Shown here: positions 1-8,756 of the stretch, one piece after another
Layout: every line of letters begins with the position of its first letter
Numbering within the stretch: position 1 is the stretch's first letter
Assembly (NCBI GenBank): GCA_031552825.1
Contig: JAVBMD010000019.1
Span: 74,446 to 138,445 of the forward strand
Length of the DNA: 64,000 nt
Reading direction: 5' to 3'
DNA from: WQXF01 sp031552825
GTDB taxonomy: Bacteria > Bacillota > Clostridia > Christensenellales > Aristaeellaceae
Notes under the pieces: model-generated
Database searches by the model: none
The model's input: the letters and a program-made list of their open reading frames with translations, nothing else
What the model was told of the DNA's origin: nothing
Made by a program: the position numbers and the translations under genes

Positions 1-23
1 TACTGTTTACACATTAGAACCGC

Positions 24-39
24 GTTCGTAATTATGAAC
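24..39. promoter_or_regulatory. 16-bp near-perfect palindrome, candidate IclR operator
   Basis: GTTCGTAATTATGAAC is a palindrome with one mismatched pair. It lies 26 bases before the IclR start codon. IclR-family repressors bind short palindromes near their own promoters, so autoregulation is the natural inference. No clear copy is seen in the short gap before uxaB. The promoter itself cannot be placed because the window starts here. Confidence 0.45.
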
Positions 40-65
40 GATTTGCTTCGGTAAAGGAGCTTCCG

Positions 66-827
66 ATGGCAGAAACGCTGAACCGCTCGCTGGCGCGCGG
101 GCTGGACATCTTGGAGCTGCTCAGCGCCGCCCCCAATGGGCTGGCGCTGCACGAGATCGCCCGCGCGCTGGCGCTGCCCAAGTCCAGCGCTTTTAACCTC
201 GTGCGCACGCTGCTGGAGAAACAATACCTCTGGTTCGACGCGGCCACCGCGCGCTACACGCTGTCGCTGCGCGCGTTCGAGCTGGGCTCGGCGGTGTTGT
301 CCGGCAGCTCGGCGGAGGCGGTGCTGCGCCGCCACATGCGCGAGATCTACCAGCAATGCAACGAAACCGTACACTGCGGCGTGCCCGATGGGCGCGAGGT
401 GGTGTATGTGGATAAAATCGAGAGCACGCAGTCGATCCGCATGACATCGCGCATCGGCGCGCGGATGCCGCTCTACTGCACCGCCATGGGGCGCGCCATT
501 TTGGCCTGCATGCGCGATGAGGAGGTGGCGGCGCTGATGGCGGAGCAGCGCTTTGAGGCGCTCACGCCGCATACCGTCGCCGATTGCGCGGCGCTGCTGC
601 GCGAGTTGGCGGCGGTGCGCGCGCAGGGCGTGGCCATCGAGCGCGAGGAAAATAACGAGAACGTGTGCTGCGTCGGCGTGGCGATCCATAACCGTGAGGG
701 GCAAGCGCAGTATGCCATCAGCATTTCCGCGCCGATCTTCCGCGCCGGGGAGGAGCAGCTGGCGCGCTATGCGCAGCTTTTGCTGCAGGCACGGGGGCGA
801 ATCGAGCGCGAGTTGCGCTTTTTGTAG
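66..827 (+). CDS. IclR-family transcriptional regulator (uronate/KDG type)
   Basis: A 253-residue protein with the IclR layout: an N-terminal winged helix (about residues 1-65, with LARGLDILELL and LPKSSAFNLVRTLL) and a C-terminal effector-binding domain (about 80-250, with YVDKIES and PLYCTAMGRAILA). Start ATG 66 follows AAAGGAG at a normal distance. It sits 40 bases before uxaB, in the same direction, at the head of the uronate genes. By context it probably senses KDG or a related uronate intermediate, as KdgR-type IclR proteins do, and controls this operon. The ligand is inferred. Family assignment is secure. Confidence 0.9.
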   Translation: MAETLNRSLARGLDILELLSAAPNGLALHEIARALALPKSSAFNLVRTLLEKQYLWFDAATARYTLSLRAFELGSAVLSGSSAEAVLRRHMREIYQQCNETVHCGVPDGREVVYVDKIESTQSIRMTSRIGARMPLYCTAMGRAILACMRDEEVAALMAEQRFEALTPHTVADCAALLRELAAVRAQGVAIEREENNENVCCVGVAIHNREGQAQYAISISAPIFRAGEEQLARYAQLLLQARGRIERELRFL

Positions 828-867
828 TCTAATATTACAAACGAAAAACGAAACGGGAGGTAGGCTT

Positions 868-2352
868 ATGCCGAGGCTTTCGCGCAAGGTGCTAAGCGAT
901 GCGGGTGTGCGCGCGACCCCGCCGATCACGCGGCCGGAGAGGTTTTTGCAGTTCGGTGAAGGCGGTTTTTTGCGCGCCTTTGTCGATCAGATGATCGACG
1001 CGGCCAACGAGGCGGGTACGATGAGCGCTTCGGTGGTGGTCGCGCAGCCGATCGCGCAAGGCATGACCGCCGAGCTGGACGCGCAGGATGGGCTGTATAC
1101 GCTGATGCTGCGCGGCCGCGAGGGGGGCAACGTCGTGCGCAATGTGCGGGTAATCACCGTCGTCTCGCGCACCGTCAATCCCTATGCAGATTATGCCGCT
1201 TACTTAGCTTGCGCGCACAACCCGGAGTTGCGCTTTATCGTCTCCAACACCACCGAGGCCGGCATCGTCTACACCGGGCAGGATGGCTATGACGACGCGC
1301 CGCAGGCCTCCTTTCCCGGCAAGCTGACCCGCTTTTTGCACGAGCGCTTTCTGCGCTTCGGGCAGGAGCGGGGCAAGGGCTTCATCCTGCTGCCCTGCGA
1401 GCTGATCGATGCCAACGGCGACGCGCTGCGCGACGCCGTGCTGCGCACCGCGCGCCAGTGGAAGCTGGGCGAGGACTTCCTCGGGTGGATCGAACGGGAG
1501 AACGTGTTCACCAATACGCTGGTGGATCGCATCGTCACCGGCTATCCGCGCGCTGACGCGGCGGAGATTCTGGCGGAGTTGGGGTACGAGGATAAGCTGC
1601 TCGACGCCGCCGAGCCCTTCGGCCTGTGGGTGATCGAAGGCCCGGCGTCGCTGGCCGCCGAGCTGCCGTTGCCCGAGGCCGGGCAGAACGTGATCTTTAC
1701 TGACGATGTGACGCCTTACAAGCTGCGCAAGGTGCGCATGCTCAACGGCGCGCATACCGCCATGTCGCTGGGCGCGTACCTCGCGGGGATGGATACCGTG
1801 GGCGAGTGTATGGCCGACGCGGGCATACGCGGCTATATGACGCGCGCGCTGCGCGAGGAAATCATGCCCACGCTGGCGCTGCCCAAGCAGGCGCTGGAGG
1901 ACTTTGCCGCCGCCATTCTGGAGCGGTTTGAGAATCCTTTTAACCGGCACGAGCTGCTGAGCATCGCGCTCAACTCGGTTTCCAAGTTCCGCGCGCGGGT
2001 GTTGCCGACGATTCGCGATTATGTAGGGCGCAATGGCGAGCTGCCGCCGGTATTAAGCTTCTCGCTGGCGGCGCTGATCGCCTTTTACTGCGGCGAGCGC
2101 GACGGGGATCAGTTCCTCGGCAAGCGCGGCGAGAATACCTACCGCATCGCCGACGACGCTGCGGTGATCGACTTCTTTGCAGCCCACGCCAAGGCCGACG
2201 CGCCGAGGCTGGCGCATGCCGTGCTGGCCAACGCCGATTTCTGGGGCGAGGATCTAACCCAAATCCCCGGCTTAGAGGCCACCGTGGCCGATTCGCTGCA
2301 AACCCTCCGCGCCATCGGCGCGGCCGACGCGATGCGCGGCTTTGCGCGCTGA
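868..2352 (+). CDS. uxaB: Tagaturonate reductase (altronate oxidoreductase)
   Basis: A 494-residue NAD-dependent enzyme of the mannitol dehydrogenase family. It reduces tagaturonate to altronate in galacturonate breakdown. The N-terminal FLQFGEGGFLRAFVDQMID is the nucleotide-binding start typical of UxaB. The later region with ENVFTNTLVDRIVTGYP and KLRKVRMLNGAHT carries the family's substrate-site lysine and histidine. ATG 868 follows CGGGAGG; the frame is open far upstream inside iclR, but that part is spurious. Next in order is uxaA, its pathway partner. UxuB (fructuronate reductase) is a relative, but the UxaB-like N-terminus and the uxaA neighbour favour UxaB. Confidence 0.9.
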   Translation: MPRLSRKVLSDAGVRATPPITRPERFLQFGEGGFLRAFVDQMIDAANEAGTMSASVVVAQPIAQGMTAELDAQDGLYTLMLRGREGGNVVRNVRVITVVSRTVNPYADYAAYLACAHNPELRFIVSNTTEAGIVYTGQDGYDDAPQASFPGKLTRFLHERFLRFGQERGKGFILLPCELIDANGDALRDAVLRTARQWKLGEDFLGWIERENVFTNTLVDRIVTGYPRADAAEILAELGYEDKLLDAAEPFGLWVIEGPASLAAELPLPEAGQNVIFTDDVTPYKLRKVRMLNGAHTAMSLGAYLAGMDTVGECMADAGIRGYMTRALREEIMPTLALPKQALEDFAAAILERFENPFNRHELLSIALNSVSKFRARVLPTIRDYVGRNGELPPVLSFSLAALIAFYCGERDGDQFLGKRGENTYRIADDAAVIDFFAAHAKADAPRLAHAVLANADFWGEDLTQIPGLEATVADSLQTLRAIGAADAMRGFAR

Positions 2353-2361
2353 GGTAATCGA

Positions 2362-3864
2362 ATGAAGAACCAAAGCCAAACCTCCGCGGTGGAGACGCTG
2401 GTCATTCACTACACCGATAATGTGGGCGTGGCGCTCAGGCCGCTGAAGGCCGGGCAGCGCCATCAGGGGGTAACGTTGCGCGCCGACATCCCGGCGGGCC
2501 ACAAGTTCGCCCTGTGCGATATCGCGCCAGACGCGCACGTGATTAAGTACCGCTGCCCCATCGGCCATGCCACGCTGGCCATCAACGCGGGGGACTGGGT
2601 GCATACCCACAACTGCGCCACCAACCTCTCCGGCATCCTCGATTACGCGTACCAGCCTACCTCCGTCGTGCCGCCCAAGGTGGAGCCTGCGCAGACCTCC
2701 TTCGCCGGGTATGTGCGCGCCGACGGCCGCGTCGGCCTGCGCAACGAGGTGTGGATCCTGCCCACCGTGGGCTGTGTCAACGGTACCGCTGAGCGCCTCG
2801 TGAAATTGGCGACCGCGAGGTTCGGGCATCTGGTGCCCGACGGCATTCACTGCTTTCCGCATCCCTACGGCTGCTCGCAGCTGGGCGAGGATCACCAGAC
2901 CACGCAGCGGCTGCTGGCGGCGCTGGCGCGGCATCCCAACGCGGGCGGCGTGCTGGTGCTGGGGCTGGGCTGTGAGAACAACGGCATCGATGCCTTCCGG
3001 CGCGTGCTGGGGCCGGTGGATGAAGGCCGCGTGAAGTTCCTGAGTACCCAGTCCGTGGAGGACGAGATCGAGACCGGGCTGGCGCTGCTGGCCGAGCTGA
3101 CCACCCGCATCCCGCAGGAGACCCGCTCGCAGGTGCCGCTTTCCAAGCTGGTGATCGGCCTCAAGTGCGGCGGGAGCGACGGTTTCTCCGGCATCACCGC
3201 CAACCCGCTGCTCGGCGTGCTCAGCGATACGCTGACCGGGTGCGGCGCGTCGGCGGTGCTCACCGAGGTGCCGGAGATGTTCGGCGCCGAGACGCTGCTG
3301 ATGAACCGCTGCCGCGACGCGCGCGTGTTCTCCAAGACCGTGGATTTAATCAACGATTTCAAGCGCTATTTCCAGCGCCACGATCAGGAGATTTATGAAA
3401 ACCCGTCGCCGGGCAACAAGGCGGGCGGCATCACCACGCTGGAGGAAAAGTCGCTGGGCTGCACGCAGAAGGGCGGCATGAGCCGGGTGGTGGACGTGCT
3501 TCCCTACGCGGGGCAGGTCAAAACGCCGGGGCTCAACCTGCTCAGCGGGCCGGGCAACGATATCTGCGCCGTGACGGCGCTGGCCGCCGCCGGTTGCCAA
3601 GTGATTCTGTTTACCACCGGGCGAGGCACGCCGCTTGGCGCGCCGGTGCCGGTGATTAAGGTGGCCACCAATTCCGGGCTGGCGGCACGCAAGCCGCACT
3701 GGATCGACTTTGACGCCGGCCCGCTGGTCGAAGGCATCCCGATGGAATCGCTGCATCTGGCGCTGATGGAGAAGCTGATGCGCGTCGCCGAGGGCGAAAA
3801 GACGCGCAACGAGGAAAACGGCTATCGTGACATCGCCATTTTTAAAGATGGCGTGACGCTTTAA
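2362..3864 (+). CDS. uxaA: Altronate dehydratase
   Basis: A 500-residue protein with the UxaA layout: an N-terminal SAF domain (about residues 10-95) and a large C-terminal dehydratase domain (about 105-500). The latter contains VCWILPTVGC-like sequence, HPYGCSQLGEDH, GLKCGGSDGFSGITANP and NKAGGITTLEEKSLG. It dehydrates D-altronate to 2-keto-3-deoxygluconate and needs a metal such as Fe(II). ATG 2362 follows GAGG overlapping the end of uxaB, only 9 bases after the uxaB stop, so the two are co-transcribed and probably translationally coupled. Length matches the family. Confidence 0.93.
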   Translation: MKNQSQTSAVETLVIHYTDNVGVALRPLKAGQRHQGVTLRADIPAGHKFALCDIAPDAHVIKYRCPIGHATLAINAGDWVHTHNCATNLSGILDYAYQPTSVVPPKVEPAQTSFAGYVRADGRVGLRNEVWILPTVGCVNGTAERLVKLATARFGHLVPDGIHCFPHPYGCSQLGEDHQTTQRLLAALARHPNAGGVLVLGLGCENNGIDAFRRVLGPVDEGRVKFLSTQSVEDEIETGLALLAELTTRIPQETRSQVPLSKLVIGLKCGGSDGFSGITANPLLGVLSDTLTGCGASAVLTEVPEMFGAETLLMNRCRDARVFSKTVDLINDFKRYFQRHDQEIYENPSPGNKAGGITTLEEKSLGCTQKGGMSRVVDVLPYAGQVKTPGLNLLSGPGNDICAVTALAAAGCQVILFTTGRGTPLGAPVPVIKVATNSGLAARKPHWIDFDAGPLVEGIPMESLHLALMEKLMRVAEGEKTRNEENGYRDIAIFKDGVTL

Positions 3865-3882
3865 ACGGAGGGGGAACGCAAA

Positions 3883-5289
3883 GTGAAGGATTTTATGGAT
3901 CGCGACTTTCTGCTGAGCACCGATACCGCGCGCACGCTGTACCACGACGCGGCGGCGGCGATGCCGATCTTCGATTACCATTGCCACATCAGCCCGCAGG
4001 AGATCTATGAAAACATCCAATTCCGCAACATCGGCCACCTGATGCTGGGCGGCGATCACTACAAATGGCGCGCGATGCGCTCCGCCGGGGTGCCGGAAAG
4101 CCACGTGCGCGGCGAGGGCGGCAGCGATTGGGAGAAGTTTCTGGCTTACGCGCGCACGCTCAAGTACGCCGTGGGCAACCCGCTGTTCCATTGGACGCAT
4201 CTTGAATTGCAGCGCGTGTTCGGCATCACCGATGTGCTCAACGAGGCGTCTGCGCAACGCATCTGGGACAGCGCCAACGCGCAGCTCACCGGCGAGGATT
4301 TCCGTTGCCGCCGCCTGATCGAGAAGTTCAACGTCAAGCTGGTGTGTACCACCGACGATCCCTGCGACGACCTGCGCTACCATAAGCTGCTGGCCGAGGA
4401 CGCCAGCTTTAAGGTCAAGGTGCTGCCCGCCTTCCGCCCCGACAAGGCGGTGAATCTGGAGCGCGAGGGCTTTGCCGTCTATATGGCGAACCTAGCCAAG
4501 GTCAGCGGCGAGGACACAACCACGCTGGCGGGCGTGGTGCGTGCGCTGGAGGCACGGGTCGGCTATTTCCACGCGTGCGGCGCGCGGATCAGCGACCATG
4601 CGCTGGACACCGTTCCCTACGCGCCGCCGGACGAGAAGCTGGCCGGAGAGGCGCTGCGCAAGGCGCTAGCCGGGCAGGCGCTTACCGCGCTGGAAATCGA
4701 TACCTACAAAACCTATGTCTTCCTTGCGCTGGGGCGCATGTATCACGCGCGCGGCTGGGTGATGCAGTACCACATCGGCGCGATGCGCAACAACAATACC
4801 CGCATGTTCGGCCAAGGCGGCGCAGATATCGGCTTCGATTCGATTCACGACGCCGAGGTGGCGCACAACCTCTCGCGACTGCTCGACGCGCAAGACGCCG
4901 CCGACCGGCTGCCCAAGACCATTCTCTATTGCCTCAACCCCAAGGACAACTACGTGCTGGGCACCATGCTGGGCAACTTCCAAGGCGGCGTGCCGGGCAA
5001 GATCCAGTTTGGCTCCGGTTGGTGGTTCTGCGATCAGCGCGACGGCATGGTGGAGCAGCTCAAGGCGTTAGCTAATCTGGGGCTGCTGGGCTGCTTCGTC
5101 GGCATGCTGACCGACAGCCGTTCGTTTATTTCCTACCCGCGCCACGAGTATTTCCGTCGCATCCTGTGCGAGCTGATCGGCGGTTGGGTGGAAAATGGCG
5201 AATACCCCGCCGATATGGATACGCTAAAGGAGTTGGTGCGCGGCATCAGCTACAACAATGCCGTGGCCTACTTCGGGATTAATCTGTAA
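3883..5289 (+). CDS. uxaC: Glucuronate/galacturonate isomerase
   Basis: A 468-residue amidohydrolase-fold uronate isomerase, close to the 470 residues of E. coli UxaC. It converts glucuronate to fructuronate and galacturonate to tagaturonate. FDYHCHISPQEIYEN near residue 30 is the signature metal-binding start, and CLNPKDNYVLGTMLGNFQ with GSGWWFCDQRDGM are typical of the C-terminal half. GTG 3883 is chosen because GGAGGGGG lies about 8 bases before it; the in-frame ATG at 3895 would be too far. It is 18 bases after uxaA in the operon. The matching glucuronate-branch enzymes UxuA and UxuB are absent from this window. Confidence 0.93.
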   Translation: MKDFMDRDFLLSTDTARTLYHDAAAAMPIFDYHCHISPQEIYENIQFRNIGHLMLGGDHYKWRAMRSAGVPESHVRGEGGSDWEKFLAYARTLKYAVGNPLFHWTHLELQRVFGITDVLNEASAQRIWDSANAQLTGEDFRCRRLIEKFNVKLVCTTDDPCDDLRYHKLLAEDASFKVKVLPAFRPDKAVNLEREGFAVYMANLAKVSGEDTTTLAGVVRALEARVGYFHACGARISDHALDTVPYAPPDEKLAGEALRKALAGQALTALEIDTYKTYVFLALGRMYHARGWVMQYHIGAMRNNNTRMFGQGGADIGFDSIHDAEVAHNLSRLLDAQDAADRLPKTILYCLNPKDNYVLGTMLGNFQGGVPGKIQFGSGWWFCDQRDGMVEQLKALANLGLLGCFVGMLTDSRSFISYPRHEYFRRILCELIGGWVENGEYPADMDTLKELVRGISYNNAVAYFGINL

Positions 5290-5292
5290 AGC

Positions 5293-5344
5293 GAAGGTAC
5301 AGGGCGGTCGCAAAGCCCTGGTCGCCCTGTGCAAGGGCGAAATT
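5293..5344 (+). repeat. Dispersed palindromic repeat, copy A
   Basis: The uxaC-kdgF gap holds an inverted repeat, ACAGGGCG at 5299-5306 and CGCCCTGT at 5323-5330, inside a ~52-bp block. The reverse complement of 18574-18628 matches this block with the same order of short words (GAAGG, AGGGCG, AAAGCCC, GGTCGCCC, AGGGCGAAAT). There is no T-run, so it is not a simple terminator. In the mRNA it would form a hairpin between two operon genes. Confidence 0.6.
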
Positions 5345-5370
5345 CTTTCCGAACATAGGAGGGTTTCGTT

Positions 5371-5718
5371 ATGAAAGAGAGAACGCACAGCAAACCCGAC
5401 GGCGAATGGAAGGAGCTGGGCAACGGCACGCGCCGCCGCATCCGTTCCTTCGGCGAGGACATGATGGCGGTGGAGGTGCAGTTTGACAAGGGCGGCGTCG
5501 GTACGATCCATAAGCACGCCCACCGCCAGATCACCTATTGCATCGAGGGATGCTTTCACTTTACGGTGGAGGGCAAGGGCGTCGTGCTGGAAAAGGGCGA
5601 TACCCTGCTGTTCGCGGGCAACGGCGAGCACGGCTGCGTGGCGCAGACCGCCGGGATATTATTGGACGTATTCACGCCGCAGCGCGAGGATTTCCTCAAA
5701 GCAGATGGCCTGAAATAA
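5371..5718 (+). CDS. kdgF: KdgF-type cupin (4,5-unsaturated uronate ring opening)
   Basis: A 115-residue single-domain cupin. The metal-binding motif is GTIHKHAHRQITY around residues 48-60, with a later GEHG. The C-terminal end PQREDFL is characteristic of KdgF. KdgF turns unsaturated monouronates, released from pectin or alginate oligomers by lyases, into the linear keto form DKI, which then enters KDG metabolism. ATG 5371 follows AGGAGG. Its place between uxaC and kdgA fits, and it implies that this organism also takes in lyase-generated oligouronides, although no lyase or transporter lies in the window. Confidence 0.88.
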   Translation: MKERTHSKPDGEWKELGNGTRRRIRSFGEDMMAVEVQFDKGGVGTIHKHAHRQITYCIEGCFHFTVEGKGVVLEKGDTLLFAGNGEHGCVAQTAGILLDVFTPQREDFLKADGLK

Positions 5719-5742
5719 AAAAGAAGAAGAGGAGTGCGCAAA

Positions 5743-6699
5743 ATGGAAGTATTTGAGAAGGTTGGCTTGGCAGGGCTGGTGCCGGTTATCAAGGTAGAGG
5801 ACGCGGCGGACGCGGTACCGCTTTGTAAGGCGTTGGCTGAGGGCGGGCTGCCGGTGGCGGAGATCACCTTCCGCACAGCCGCTGCCGCGGAAGCGATCGC
5901 CAACGTGAACCGGGAGCTGCCCAACGTGCTGCTGGGCGCGGGTACGGTGCTGACCACCGAGCAGGTGGATCGCGCGGTGGCCGCCGGCGCCAAGTACATC
6001 GTTTCCCCCGGCCTGAACCCCGAAGTGGTGCGCCATTGCCAGAAGGTCGGCGTGCCGATCCTGCCGGGTTGCGCCAACCCCAGCGATATCGAGGTTGCCC
6101 TGTCCTTGGGCGTCAAAACCGTTAAGTTCTTCCCGGCCGAGGCGCTGGGCGGCCTGAATCTGGTCAAGGCGCTGGCCGCGCCCTATGGCGATGTGAAGTT
6201 TGTGCCCACCGGCGGCATCAGCGAGAAGAACCTGCTCGACTACCTCTCCTTCCCGAAGATCGTCGCCTGCGGCGGCTCTTGGATGGTGCCGGATGATGCC
6301 ATCCGTGCCAAGGATTGGAACAAGATTCGCGAGCTGACCGCCACCGCCGTGCAGCTGGTGCTGGGCTTCGAGCTGGCGCACGTCGGCATCAACTGCGAAA
6401 ACGACGCCAGCGCCAAGAGTGTCGCCGAGGAATTCGGCGCGCTGCTACAGTGGCCGGTGAAGGACGGCAACAGCTCGTTGTTCGCCGGTGCGGGCATGGA
6501 GATCATGAAGAGCAACGGCCGGGGTGCCAAGGGACACCTTGCCATCCGCACCCGCTCGCTGCCCCGCGCCAAGGCGTATTTGGAGAACCGCGGCTACCGC
6601 TTCATCGAGGATTCGCTGGTCGTCAAGGACGGCAAGCCCGTGGCGATCTACCTCGAGAAGGAAATCGGCGGCTTCGCGGTGCACCTGCTGCAGAAATAG
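5743..6699 (+). CDS. kdgA: KDPG/KHG aldolase with C-terminal VOC-like domain
   Basis: A 318-residue protein. Residues 1-205 are a class I KDPG aldolase: PVAEITFRT holds the catalytic glutamate and VKFFPAEALGG the Schiff-base lysine, with a KFVPTGGIS phosphate loop. It splits KDPG to pyruvate and glyceraldehyde-3-phosphate. Ordinary KdgA ends near residue 210. Here about 105 residues follow (HVGINCENDASAK to GGFAVHLLQK) and look like one glyoxalase/VOC beta-alpha-beta module. Such fusions occur in other Bacillota; the role is unknown to me. ATG 5743 is preferred because AGAGGAG precedes it. An in-frame GTG at 5734 overlaps that site. Confidence 0.9.
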   Translation: MEVFEKVGLAGLVPVIKVEDAADAVPLCKALAEGGLPVAEITFRTAAAAEAIANVNRELPNVLLGAGTVLTTEQVDRAVAAGAKYIVSPGLNPEVVRHCQKVGVPILPGCANPSDIEVALSLGVKTVKFFPAEALGGLNLVKALAAPYGDVKFVPTGGISEKNLLDYLSFPKIVACGGSWMVPDDAIRAKDWNKIRELTATAVQLVLGFELAHVGINCENDASAKSVAEEFGALLQWPVKDGNSSLFAGAGMEIMKSNGRGAKGHLAIRTRSLPRAKAYLENRGYRFIEDSLVVKDGKPVAIYLEKEIGGFAVHLLQK

Positions 6700-6712
6700 G
6701 CTTTCCGTAATT

Positions 6713-6735
6713 TTTTCCCGCGAAGCGGGGGAAAA
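6713..6735 (+). other. Intra-operon hairpin between kdgA and kdgK
   Basis: TTTTCCCGC at 6713-6721 pairs with GCGGGGGAAAA at 6725-6735 around a GAA loop. No U-run follows on the plus strand. It may stabilise the upstream message or tune kdgK expression. Confidence 0.5.
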
Positions 6736-6768
6736 CGATAAGACAATGCTTCGGGAGGAAACGAAACG

Positions 6769-7797
6769 ATGAAACAAGTGGTTACATTCGGTGAGATCAT
6801 GCTCCGCCTCAAGAGCCCGGGATATGATCGCCTGTTCCAGAGCGCGCTGCTGGAGGCCACCTTCGGCGGCGGCGAGGCCAACGTGGCGGTTTCGCTGGCC
6901 AACTATGGCATGGACGCCGCCTTTGTGTCGGTGATTCCGGATAACGACATCGGATTGGCCTGCAAGCGCGAGCTGCGCGGCTTCGGCGTGGACGTATCCA
7001 AGCTGCAGACCGGCGCGGGGCGCATGGGCATCTACTTCCTCGAGACCGGCGCCAACCAGCGCGCTTCCAAGGTGATCTACGATCGCGCCGAGTCGAGCAT
7101 CGCGCTCGCCAAGCCGGGCAGCATCGACTGGGCGAAGGTGTTTGCCGGGGCGGAGTGGTTCCACTTCACCGGCATCACCCCGGCGATCTCCGAAAGCGCC
7201 GCCGCGCTGACGCTGGAGGCGCTCAAGGCCGCCAAGCAGCTGGGCGTACACGTCTCCTGTGACCTCAACTATCGCAAGAATCTCTGGAAGTGGGGCAAGA
7301 AGGCCAGCGAGGTGATGACCGAGCTGGTGCGCTACGTCGATACCGTTATCGCCAATGAAGAAGATTTCCAGATGGCGCTGGGGCTGGAGTCGGGCTCCCA
7401 TGTGGAGAGCGGCGAGCTCAACGTCGACGATTACAAGGCCATCGCTTCCGCCGCCATGGCCAAGTTCCCCAACATCAAGCGCGTGGCCATCACCCTGCGC
7501 GAGAGCAAGAGCGCCAATCACAACGATTGGTCGGCCTGCCTGTACGACGGCAAGCAGTTCTATCTTTCCCGCAAGTACGCCATCACCGACATCGTGGATC
7601 GCGTCGGCGGCGGCGATTCCTTCGGCGGCGGCCTGATCTTCGGCCTCAATACCTACGAGGATCCGCAGCAGGCGCTGGAGTTTGCCGTGGCGGCCAGCTG
7701 CCTCAAGCACAGCGTCAATGGCGACTTCAACCGCGTCAGCCGCGCCGAGGTAGAGGGGCTCATGAAGGGTTCCGGCTCCGGCCGGGTGCAGCGGTAA
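6769..7797 (+). CDS. kdgK: 2-keto-3-deoxygluconate kinase (PfkB family)
   Basis: A 342-residue ribokinase/PfkB-family sugar kinase. The N-terminal block has TFGEIMLRL and the GGGEANVAVSLANYG substrate loop. The C-terminal block has DRVGGGDSFGGGLIFGL, the PfkB signature with the catalytic aspartate and anion hole. It phosphorylates KDG to KDPG, the substrate of the preceding aldolase, and so completes the pathway. ATG 6769 follows GGGAGG. It is the last gene before a strong terminator, so iclR or uxaB through kdgK is probably one transcript. Confidence 0.92.
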   Translation: MKQVVTFGEIMLRLKSPGYDRLFQSALLEATFGGGEANVAVSLANYGMDAAFVSVIPDNDIGLACKRELRGFGVDVSKLQTGAGRMGIYFLETGANQRASKVIYDRAESSIALAKPGSIDWAKVFAGAEWFHFTGITPAISESAAALTLEALKAAKQLGVHVSCDLNYRKNLWKWGKKASEVMTELVRYVDTVIANEEDFQMALGLESGSHVESGELNVDDYKAIASAAMAKFPNIKRVAITLRESKSANHNDWSACLYDGKQFYLSRKYAITDIVDRVGGGDSFGGGLIFGLNTYEDPQQALEFAVAASCLKHSVNGDFNRVSRAEVEGLMKGSGSGRVQR

Positions 7798-7820
7798 GCA
7801 TTCCGCGAACGGGCATAGAA

Positions 7821-7857
7821 AAGCGAGGTCACACCGATGCGTGGCCTCGCTTTTTTG
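7821..7857. terminator. Intrinsic terminator after kdgK (probably bidirectional)
   Basis: AAGCGAGGTCAC at 7821-7832 pairs with GTGGCCTCGCTT at 7841-7852, followed by a T-run. The upstream AGAAAAG gives a short U-run on the minus strand, serving the converging M23 gene. Confidence 0.85.
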
Positions 7858-7865
7858 TATGGGCG

Positions 7866-8756
7866 TTAGGGCTTGAGCGTGGTGAAGCTGCGCGTTTCGC
7901 CCAGCGTTAGCACGCTGCCGGTAATGGCATAGCAGCGCCAATAGTAGGTGGTGCCGGGCTGAAGCGGGCTGTCGCCTAGGCCGTCGATGTCATAATACAT
8001 CGTAAGGTAGGGCTGGGCGGGCAGCTCGGTATCGGTATACTCGGGATAGCGCGTCATTTCCTTCGGGGAGCGGCCGACAAAGGCCCCCACCTCGTCCGGC
8101 GTCTCGCCGACGAAGGAGAAGTTGCCGTTCACCCGCGCCGAGGTGGCTGTGATCTCGGTGGCCTTCGTGGTATGAATCACCAGAAAAGACCCGAATTCCT
8201 TGCTTGGGTCGATCCGCTTCTTGGTAAAGCCGCCGCTCTTGGGCTGGGTCAGCGCAAGATGCAGGTGTACGCCGCTGGAGCAGCCGCTGGAACCCATCTT
8301 GCCCAGCGTTTGCCCTTGCTCGACGCGCATGCCCCGTTCCAGCGCGGATTCCACCTCCGAAAAGTGGCCGTAGGTGGAGAAGGAGCCGTCGTCGTGCCGG
8401 ATCACGATGCCGTTGCCGAAGCCGTAATTGCAGAAGCCGCTTGAGGCGTGGTTGGTGCGGCTGGCCTTGGTGCAGCCCGCGCGGGAGCAGCGGATGCCGG
8501 TCTGCTTGCCATCGACGTTTCGGCAGCCGGTAAATACCTGCACGATGGTACCCGCGCGGCTGGCCAGCACCGGATCGCCGAGGGCTCCGGCGATGTCCAT
8601 GCCCTCGTGGCCATAGCGCGCGAAGCCTTGGGTGACGATTTGATTACCCGGCGTCGGCCATAAATAGGGGGAGCTTTCAGCGCGGACAAGCGAGGGCTGG
8701 CAAAGCGTTAGCAGTAGAGGGACGAGGCAGAGGAGACCTTTCGCGCGTCGCCTCAT
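7866..8756 (-). CDS. Secreted M23-family metallopeptidase with C-terminal FN3-like domain
   Basis: A 296-residue protein. It has a positively charged N-terminus and a hydrophobic signal peptide (about residues 1-26, ending VRA). The M23 (LytM) domain follows with YGHEGMDIAG (HxxxD zinc motif) and SGVHLHLAL (HxH). Residues after about 195 look like a fibronectin-type-III or similar beta domain (TATSARVNGNFS to TRSFTTLKP). M23 enzymes cleave peptidoglycan cross-links. All zinc ligands are visible, so it is probably active. The start overlaps the ThuA stop by 4 bases (ATGA), so the two are translated together. Its precise cell-wall role is unknown. Confidence 0.85.
   Translation of the reverse strand: MRRRAKGLLCLVPLLLTLCQPSLVRAESSPYLWPTPGNQIVTQGFARYGHEGMDIAGALGDPVLASRAGTIVQVFTGCRNVDGKQTGIRCSRAGCTKASRTNHASSGFCNYGFGNGIVIRHDDGSFSTYGHFSEVESALERGMRVEQGQTLGKMGSSGCSSGVHLHLALTQPKSGGFTKKRIDPSKEFGSFLVIHTTKATEITATSARVNGNFSFVGETPDEVGAFVGRSPKEMTRYPEYTDTELPAQPYLTMYYDIDGLGDSPLQPGTTYYWRCYAITGSVLTLGETRSFTTLKP

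Noticed and set aside
553..867. An N-terminal extension of uxaB inside iclR
   Set aside because: It is the wrong frame of iclR. UxaB similarity begins at ATG 868 with a clear ribosome site.
8172..8444. Plus-strand open frame opposite the M23 gene
   Set aside because: It is a shadow of the GC-rich M23 codons with no ribosome site and no family similarity.
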